Assembly: GCA_945906975.1 (NCBI GenBank)
Contig: CAMDRY010000059.1
Location: forward strand, 1-11,772
Source of the DNA: Bordetella parapertussis
Lineage (GTDB): Bacteria; Pseudomonadota; Gammaproteobacteria; Burkholderiales; SG8-39
Reading direction: 5' to 3'
Length of the DNA stretch: 11,772 nt
Below are positions 7,411-11,772 of the stretch, in pieces. The notes below the pieces were generated by a model. The model saw only the letters and a list, made by a program, of their open reading frames with translations, ran no database searches and was not told the DNA's origin. A program made the position numbers and the translations under genes. Numbering within the stretch: the first letter of the stretch is position 1; each line of letters opens with the position of its first letter.

Positions 7411-8568
7411 ATGGCGCAGACTGTCCCATATTGGCGACTATCCGGCTTTTACTTCGCGTATTTCGCTTACGTAGGGGCGTTGTCGCCTTATTTTAGCTTG
7501 TATCTCCAGCACCTGGGACTGGGGGCGCTGGCGATTAGTGTATTGCTCGCGTTGCAGCAGATGATGCGGATGCTGGGGCCTAACTTGTGGGGCCGTATTG
7601 CCGATACCCGTGGTGCGCGGCTTAGCCTGCTTCGGCTTTCCATGCTCTTGATGGCGGCAAGTTTCTGTTGTTTGTTTTTTGCCGAGAGCTTTTTCGGTCT
7701 GTTTGCGGTGATGGCGATAATGAGTTTCTTCGGCAGTGCTGCAATGCCTCTGCACGAGTCGATGACCTTCATGTGGCTGAAGGACGATCCGGACCGATAT
7801 GGGCCGATTCGATTGTGGGGATCGGTGGGATTCATTATTGCGGTGCTCGCGTTGGGCGGGATTCTCGATGTTGTGGACATTGACCGGCTGCTTTGGCTGG
7901 CTTTGCCGCTTGTTGGAATGGTGCTCATATTCACGTTCGCATTGCCACAGCCGGCACGGGTGGCGAAGGCGGTTGCGCGTGAGTCGCTGTGGCCGGTGTT
8001 GCGCCGGACCGAGGTATGGGCCTTGCTCCTGTCGTGCTTCCTGATGGCGGTGGCGCATGGGCCGCTCTATACATTTTTTTCGATTTATCTTTCTGGCAAC
8101 GGCTACGGCAAGGGCGCCATCGGCGCGTTGTGGTCCTTGGGGGTCATGGCGGAAATTATCGTGTTCTTGGTGATGCCGCGATTGGTCAGGCGCTGGGCAT
8201 TTTCCGGAATTCTTGCGGCGAGCTACATTTGTGCGGTGGTGCGTTTCCTGATGATCGGATGGGCGGTCGATTCGGTGGCGGCCATGGCGGTAGCGCAGAT
8301 TCTTCACGCGGCGACCTTTGGTGCGCATCACGCCGCCTCCGTTGGCTTGATCAACGCATGGTTCCGGGATGGGCGGCAGGTGGGCGGGCAGGCGCTTTAT
8401 TTGTCACTGTCCTTTGGTGCCGGGGGCATGGTCGGCGGGCTTGCATCCGGTCTTTTATGGGAGCATGCGGGGCCGTCCGCAACGTTTAGTCTCGCTGCGG
8501 CATGTGCGTTTGCCGGATTTTTGCTCATTGCTTGGCAGGGTGCGAATTTGCCGCGCGATGCGGTTTGA
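7411..8568 (+). CDS. MFS transporter, HcaT / phenylpropionate-permease-like
   Basis: A 385-residue inner-membrane carrier with about 12 helices, similar in length to E. coli HcaT (379). Motifs resembling HcaT include a first helix of the YFAYFAYVGALSPYFSLYL type, YGPIRLWGSVGFI (130-142), ALWSLGVMAEIIVF (239-252), ICAVVRF (273-279) and QILHAATFGAHHAA (296-309). The MFS loop 2-3 motif is GRIADTRGAR (61-70). The ATG at 7411 begins directly before the first helix; the Shine-Dalgarno is poor. The gene is divergent from the large fusion gene, with 100 bases between their starts. HcaT is annotated as a 3-phenylpropionate transporter, but no aromatic-degradation gene is nearby, so the substrate is unknown. 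The M48 protease gene begins 65 bases downstream on the same strand and may be partly co-transcribed. Confidence 0.87.
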   Translation: MAQTVPYWRLSGFYFAYFAYVGALSPYFSLYLQHLGLGALAISVLLALQQMMRMLGPNLWGRIADTRGARLSLLRLSMLLMAASFCCLFFAESFFGLFAVMAIMSFFGSAAMPLHESMTFMWLKDDPDRYGPIRLWGSVGFIIAVLALGGILDVVDIDRLLWLALPLVGMVLIFTFALPQPARVAKAVARESLWPVLRRTEVWALLLSCFLMAVAHGPLYTFFSIYLSGNGYGKGAIGALWSLGVMAEIIVFLVMPRLVRRWAFSGILAASYICAVVRFLMIGWAVDSVAAMAVAQILHAATFGAHHAASVGLINAWFRDGRQVGGQALYLSLSFGAGGMVGGLASGLLWEHAGPSATFSLAAACAFAGFLLIAWQGANLPRDAV

Positions 8569-8597
8569 TTACGCTGCTGATGATGAGAGCGTTTAAT

Positions 8598-8603
8598 TAT
8601 GAT
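8598..8603 (+). promoter_or_regulatory. Candidate -10 element for the M48 protease gene
   Basis: TATGAT (five of six matches to TATAAT) lies in a short AT-rich patch between the MFS stop and the protease start, which would put the RNA start near 8610. The hexamer 17 bases upstream (TGCTGA) is a poor -35. Confidence 0.3.
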
Positions 8604-8620
8604 TTTTCGGAAAAATGTGT

Positions 8621-8626
8621 GGAGAG
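8621..8626 (+). promoter_or_regulatory. Shine-Dalgarno GGAGAG fixing the 8634 start
   Basis: GGAGAG sits seven bases before ATG 8634. It supports the lipoprotein start over the earlier in-frame ATG at 8502, which would overlap the MFS gene and hide the lipoprotein signal. Confidence 0.7.
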
Positions 8627-8633
8627 CCGGGAT

Positions 8634-9461
8634 ATGAAAAAGAATTGCTGGAAACGTAGCAGGCTCACGTTAACGTTGATGGCAGCAGCTTGGCTTTGCG
8701 CATGCCAGACTGTTCAAACCACGCAATCGGGTTCGGTCGGGGTGGACCGAAAGCAGTCGATGATGGTTTCTTCTGATCAGATCAATCAGAGTGCGGGCCA
8801 AGCGTATCGGAAGGTGCTGCAGGATGAGGGGAAAAAGGGTGCGGTGAATCACGATCCGGAGCTGGTCAAGCGCGTGCGTGCTGTGGCCACACGTCTGATC
8901 GCTGCAACCGGCAGTTTTCGAGCCGATGCGCCGGGCTGGAAATGGGAGGTCAACGTCATTTCATCCAAGGACGTCAACGCATGGTGCATGCCTGGCGGGA
9001 AAATAGCGGTCTATACCGGTCTGATCGAACGAATCAGTCCGAGCGACGATGAGCTCGCCGCTGTGATGGGGCACGAAATCGCACACGCATTACGCGAGCA
9101 CGGTCGCGAGCGCGCATCTCAGGCGGCAGGCCAGTCGGTGGCCGCAAGCGTGATCGGTGCCGCTCTTGGTATCGGCAGCCTCGGAACGGATCTGAGCAGT
9201 ACGGTGCTCAACATCACGTTTGGACTGCCGAACTCCCGTCTGCACGAGACAGAGGCAGATCGCATCGGCGTGGAACTGGCTGCGCGCGCCGGTTTTGATC
9301 CGCGCGCCTCGGTCATGCTGTGGCAGAAAATGGGCCAGATAAGCGGCGGGCAGCCGCCGCAATTCCTCTCCACACACCCGTCTAATGAGACGAGGCAGCA
9401 GGACCTGCAGGCTTACGCGCAGCGTGTGCTGCCCCTTTACGAGCAGGCGCGTCGCAAGTAG
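8634..9461 (+). CDS. M48-family zinc metalloprotease lipoprotein (LoiP/YggG-like)
   Basis: A 275-residue predicted outer-membrane lipoprotein protease. The frame is open from 8502, but the start at 8634 (MKKNCWKRSRLTLTL) has a Shine-Dalgarno and gives a proper lipoprotein signal: basic n-region, hydrophobic stretch, and lipobox LCAC with the lipidated Cys at residue 24. Gln at +2 predicts outer-membrane sorting. The peptidase core is intact: the zinc site HEIAH at 147-151, the third-ligand segment SRLHETEADRIG (201-212, probably Glu205), and the conserved STHPSNETR motif (246-254). The length is close to E. coli LoiP (252) and the protein lacks the C-terminal TPR domain of BepA. Known relatives degrade misassembled envelope proteins in the periplasm. 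It lies 65 bases after the MFS gene and 88 bases before leuC; the link to either is probably only positional. The family call is firm and the substrate unknown. Confidence 0.92.
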   Translation: MKKNCWKRSRLTLTLMAAAWLCACQTVQTTQSGSVGVDRKQSMMVSSDQINQSAGQAYRKVLQDEGKKGAVNHDPELVKRVRAVATRLIAATGSFRADAPGWKWEVNVISSKDVNAWCMPGGKIAVYTGLIERISPSDDELAAVMGHEIAHALREHGRERASQAAGQSVAASVIGAALGIGSLGTDLSSTVLNITFGLPNSRLHETEADRIGVELAARAGFDPRASVMLWQKMGQISGGQPPQFLSTHPSNETRQQDLQAYAQRVLPLYEQARRK

Positions 9462-9505
9462 CGCGTATCGTGTCGCGCGAGGGGCCGACGTTCCACGCCT
9501 TCGGT

Positions 9506-9511
9506 TATAAT
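9506..9511 (+). promoter_or_regulatory. -10 element (perfect TATAAT) of the leuC operon promoter
   Basis: TATAAT is a full consensus match in the 88-base gap before leuC. RNA would start near 9518, giving a leader of about 32 bases. Hexamers at spacings of 16-18 bases upstream match TTGACA in at most one position; CCGACG at a spacing of 15 matches three. A weak -35 with a perfect -10 suggests activator dependence, which is an inference. No leucine-rich leader peptide was seen, so classical attenuation is unlikely. Confidence 0.5.
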
Positions 9512-9549
9512 TCACGTCCCTTTTTGCCGTTCTGATACGAACCAGTCCT

Positions 9550-10959
9550 ATGGCACCGCTGACCCTTTACGACAAGCTTTGGAATAGCCACGTTGTGCAC
9601 ACCGACGACGGTGGCACGGCGCTACTCTACATTGACCGCCATCTTGTACATGAGGTGACTAGCGCGCAGGCGTTTGAGGGCTTGCGCCTTGCGGGACGGA
9701 AATTGTGGCGCACCGACTCGGTGGTCGCGACGGCAGACCACAACACGCCGACCGATCATTGGGACGAAGGCATCAAGGAGCCGGTTTCCAGGCTGCAGGT
9801 TGAAACACTGGACGCGAATATCAAGGAGTTCGGCGCCAAGGTGTACTTTCCATTTTTGGACAAGCGTCAGGGTATTGTTCATGTCATCGGACCGGAGCAG
9901 GGCGCAACGCTGCCGGGTATGACGGTCGTGTGCGGCGATTCGCATACCAGTACGCACGGGGCGTTTGCCTGTCTCGCGCACGGCATCGGTACATCCGAGG
10001 TCGAGCACGTGATGGCGACGCAGTGTCTGGTGCAAAAGAAAATGAAAAACATGCTGGTCGAGGTCAACGGGCCGTTGCCGCGCGGGGTCACTTCGAAAGA
10101 TGTGGCGCTGGCCTTGATCCGGCAGATTGGCACGGCCGGTGGGACCGGGTGTGCAGTCGAGTTTGCCGGCAGTACCATCCGCGCGTTGTCCATGGAAGCG
10201 CGGATGACTCTTTGTAATATGGCGATTGAAGCGGGCGCGCGCGCCGGCATGGTCGCCGTTGACGATGTGACGATCAATTACCTCAAGGGACGCACGTTTG
10301 CGCCGCAGGGGGGTGCCTGGGATCACGCCGTTAGCTACTGGCGCACGCTTAAGAGCGACCCGGGTGCGAAATTCGACTTTGCCATCCAGATAGATGGCAG
10401 CAGCATCAAGCCGCTCGTAACCTGGGGAACTTCGCCCGAGATGGTCGTCAGCGTTGAGGACCGGGTGCCTGATCCTGACAAGGAAAAAGATCCGACCCGG
10501 CGAGAGGGCATGGAACGGGCGCTGGTTTACATGGGACTAAAGCCTAACACCCCGATAACGGACATCCTTGTCGACAAGGTGTTCATCGGGTCGTGCACCA
10601 ACTCACGCATTGAGGATCTGCGCGATGCCGCCATGGTCGTTCGGGGCAAACACGTGGCGAAAAACGTCAAGCTCGCACTGATAGTGCCGGGGTCGGGCTT
10701 GGTCAAGGCCCAGGCGGAGAAAGAGGGCCTGGACAAAATTTTCGTTGATGCGGGCTTTGAGTGGCGCGAACCGGGTTGCTCGATGTGCCTTGCGATGAAC
10801 GCCGACCGTCTGGAACCTGGCGAGCGGTCGGCATCAACGTCGAACCGCAATTTTGAAGGCCGTCAAGGTACCGGTGGCAGGACGCACCTGGTGAGCCCCG
10901 CGATGGCTGCGGCTGCGGCTGTGGCCGGGCACTTTGTCGATGTTCGTTCCTGGAAATAA
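9550..10959 (+). CDS. leuC: 3-isopropylmalate dehydratase, large subunit
   Basis: The large subunit of isopropylmalate isomerase, which converts 2-isopropylmalate to 3-isopropylmalate via an enzyme-bound dehydration in leucine synthesis. It is an aconitase-family cytosolic protein carrying a [4Fe-4S] cluster. The 469-residue length is normal for the bacterial type that pairs with a separate LeuD. The three cluster cysteines are in [13 protein letters not shown] (Cys349) and [11 protein letters not shown] (Cys410 and Cys413). Other hallmarks are [22 protein letters not shown] (127-140) and [14 protein letters not shown]. The start [16 protein letters not shown] is the family norm, although the Shine-Dalgarno is weak. 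It is first in an operon with the small lipoprotein gene (12-base gap) and leuD, and has its own promoter. Confidence 0.98.
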   Translation: MAPLTLYDKLWNSHVVHTDDGGTALLYIDRHLVHEVTSAQAFEGLRLAGRKLWRTDSVVATADHNTPTDHWDEGIKEPVSRLQVETLDANIKEFGAKVYFPFLDKRQGIVHVIGPEQGATLPGMTVVCGDSHTSTHGAFACLAHGIGTSEVEHVMATQCLVQKKMKNMLVEVNGPLPRGVTSKDVALALIRQIGTAGGTGCAVEFAGSTIRALSMEARMTLCNMAIEAGARAGMVAVDDVTINYLKGRTFAPQGGAWDHAVSYWRTLKSDPGAKFDFAIQIDGSSIKPLVTWGTSPEMVVSVEDRVPDPDKEKDPTRREGMERALVYMGLKPNTPITDILVDKVFIGSCTNSRIEDLRDAAMVVRGKHVAKNVKLALIVPGSGLVKAQAEKEGLDKIFVDAGFEWREPGCSMCLAMNADRLEPGERSASTSNRNFEGRQGTGGRTHLVSPAMAAAAAVAGHFVDVRSWK

Positions 10960-10965
10960 GAGGGG
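10960..10965 (+). promoter_or_regulatory. Shine-Dalgarno GAGGGG of the small lipoprotein gene
   Basis: GAGGGG immediately follows the leuC stop codon and lies six bases before ATG 10972. It is the best ribosome site in the leucine operon here and supports the 40-codon gene being translated. Confidence 0.65.
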
Positions 10966-10971
10966 CCATTC

Positions 10972-11094
10972 ATGTCGAAAATACTCATCGCTTTTATCGT
11001 TTGCGCGGCGCTGCTCACCGGCTGCAATACGGTTCAGGGCATAGGCAAAGACCTTAAAAAAGGTGGCGAAGCCATCGAAAAATCGGCAAAGTGA
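10972..11094 (+). CDS. Entericidin-like small lipoprotein between leuC and leuD
   Basis: A 40-codon gene. The product begins [18 protein letters not shown]: one Lys, a hydrophobic stretch, then lipobox LTGC with the lipidated Cys at residue 18. The mature part is about 23 residues ([15 protein letters not shown], then EAIEKSAK), the pattern of entericidin A/B family lipoproteins (NT-hydrophobic-GxGKDxxxxGxxIExxA). E. coli entericidins EcnA and EcnB are membrane lipoproteins proposed as an antidote/toxin pair; I recall copies lodged between leuC and leuD in several Burkholderiales, where the role is not established. It has a strong Shine-Dalgarno 12 bases after leuC, and its stop is only two bases before the leuD ATG, so it is surely co-transcribed with both and may be translationally coupled to leuD. 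No second entericidin is nearby. Confidence 0.88.
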   Translation: MSKILIAFIVCAALLTGCNTVQGIGKDLKKGGEAIEKSAK

Positions 11095-11096
11095 AC

Positions 11097-11738
11097 ATGG
11101 ATAAATTTACTGTAGTAACTGGAATGGTCGCGCCGATGGATCGCGCCAATGTGGATACGGACGCGATCATCCCTAAGCAATTCCTGAAATCGATCAAGCG
11201 GACCGGATTCGGTCCCAACCTGTTCGATGCATGGCGCTATCTGGATGAAGGCCAGCCGGACAAGCCAAACGAGGGGCGCCCGCTCAATCCGGATTTTGTG
11301 CTCAATCAGGTCCGCTTCAAGGGCGCCAGCGTCCTTGTTGCGCGCAAAAACTTTGGTTGTGGATCCTCTCGTGAGCATGCCCCCTGGGCATTGCAGGAGT
11401 ATGGCTTCCGCGCTGTACTCGCGCCGTCGTTTGGTGATATTTTTTACAACAACTCTTTCAAGAACGGTTTTTTACCTATAGTTCTGCCCGAGGCGCAGAT
11501 TGACCGCATATTTAACGATGTTGCGGCGTTCCCCGGGTTCAGGTTGGTGATCGATCTTCCGGGGCAACTGGTACGGTATCCCGATGGAAGCCAGGTGTTT
11601 GAGTTTGAGGTCGACTCTCACCGCAAGGAATGCTTGATCAATGGTTGGGATGATATTGGTCTCACCTTGCTGCATTCGGACAAGATCCGCGCCTTCGAAG
11701 AGAAACGTAAGCTCGAGCAGCCCTGGCTGTTCGCTTGA
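11097..11738 (+). CDS. leuD: 3-isopropylmalate dehydratase, small subunit
   Basis: The swivel-domain subunit that completes isopropylmalate isomerase with LeuC. It is 213 residues from ATG 11097 ([22 protein letters not shown]), the usual start and length. An in-frame GTG two codons earlier (11091) would overlap the lipoprotein stop codon and is less likely. Signature segments are [14 protein letters not shown] (17-30), [14 protein letters not shown] (86-99), and [16 protein letters not shown] (113-128), which carry the substrate-contact and domain-swivel residues of the family. Its own Shine-Dalgarno is weak, so translation probably relies on ribosomes finishing the lipoprotein gene. A strong hairpin follows 16 bases after the stop; leuB would be expected next. 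Confidence 0.98.
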   Translation: MDKFTVVTGMVAPMDRANVDTDAIIPKQFLKSIKRTGFGPNLFDAWRYLDEGQPDKPNEGRPLNPDFVLNQVRFKGASVLVARKNFGCGSSREHAPWALQEYGFRAVLAPSFGDIFYNNSFKNGFLPIVLPEAQIDRIFNDVAAFPGFRLVIDLPGQLVRYPDGSQVFEFEVDSHRKECLINGWDDIGLTLLHSDKIRAFEEKRKLEQPWLFA

Positions 11739-11754
11739 TCGACCATTGAAGCGC

Positions 11755-11772
11755 CGGGGCCGCTCGGCCCCG
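11755..11772 (+). terminator. Strong GC hairpin after leuD, cut by the window end
   Basis: CGGGGCCG (11755-11762) is perfectly complementary to CGGCCCCG (11765-11772), giving a seven- to eight-pair GC stem with a tight loop. It begins 16 bases after the leuD stop. It could be the stem of a terminator or an intergenic processing/attenuation hairpin before the next leucine gene; whether a T tract follows lies beyond the window. Confidence 0.4.

Noticed and set aside
7438..8331. 297-codon minus-strand open frame opposite the HcaT-like carrier
   Set aside because: Low-complexity H/R/Q-rich product mirroring a clear MFS protein.
8603..8615. TTTTTCGGAAAAA small palindrome before the M48 gene
   Set aside because: An A-T stem of five pairs with a three-base loop; too weak for a terminator and without other context as an operator.
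9461..9478. GCGCG/CGCGC hairpin after the M48 gene as a terminator
   Set aside because: A five-pair stem with an eight-base loop and no following T tract.
10903..10925. GCT/GCG-rich run resembling a short repeat
   Set aside because: It encodes the alanine-rich C-terminal helix normal in LeuC.

Overview
The window is about 11.8 kb of fairly GC-rich, gene-dense bacterial chromosome. It most resembles a betaproteobacterium of the Burkholderiales or a close relative. Three things point there: a Bug-type (TctC) periplasmic receptor, a leuC / entericidin-like lipoprotein / leuD gene order, and an LplT/Aas-type MFS carrier just upstream of aroC. The organism assignment is inferred from gene content and was not tested by any search. 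No rRNA, tRNA, CRISPR array, insertion sequence or phage gene was seen.

Left part (1-3052): a CBS-pair protein that lacks only its first few residues at the window edge, an orphan Bug solute receptor 14 bases after it, and a 12-helix MFS carrier of the lysophospholipid-transporter (LplT) type. The carrier's stop codon lies inside a hairpin followed by a T-rich tract, a good candidate terminator. On the opposite strand, a 60-codon reading frame of unknown function fills most of the gap before aroC.

Middle (3085-8568): aroC (chorismate synthase, all signatures intact) runs toward a 999-residue minus-strand protein. That protein joins a duplicated polytopic membrane module to a spermidine-synthase-like SAM-fold domain and an unexplained C-terminal helical tail. 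Its usual aminopropyltransferase catalytic motif is replaced, so a true polyamine role is doubtful. Divergent from it is an HcaT-like MFS transporter.

Right part (8569-11772): an outer-membrane M48 zinc metalloprotease lipoprotein (LoiP/YggG type), then the leucine operon: a TATAAT-containing promoter, leuC, a 40-residue entericidin-like lipoprotein, leuD, and a strong hairpin cut by the window end. leuC and leuD encode the two subunits of isopropylmalate isomerase; leuB would be expected beyond the edge.

Most of the window is ordinary housekeeping and transport. I do not see a convincing new defence or mobile system. The items most worth a second look are the MFS/spermidine-synthase-like fusion with altered active-site motif, the lipoprotein embedded in the leucine operon, and the 60-codon antisense-oriented frame upstream of aroC.
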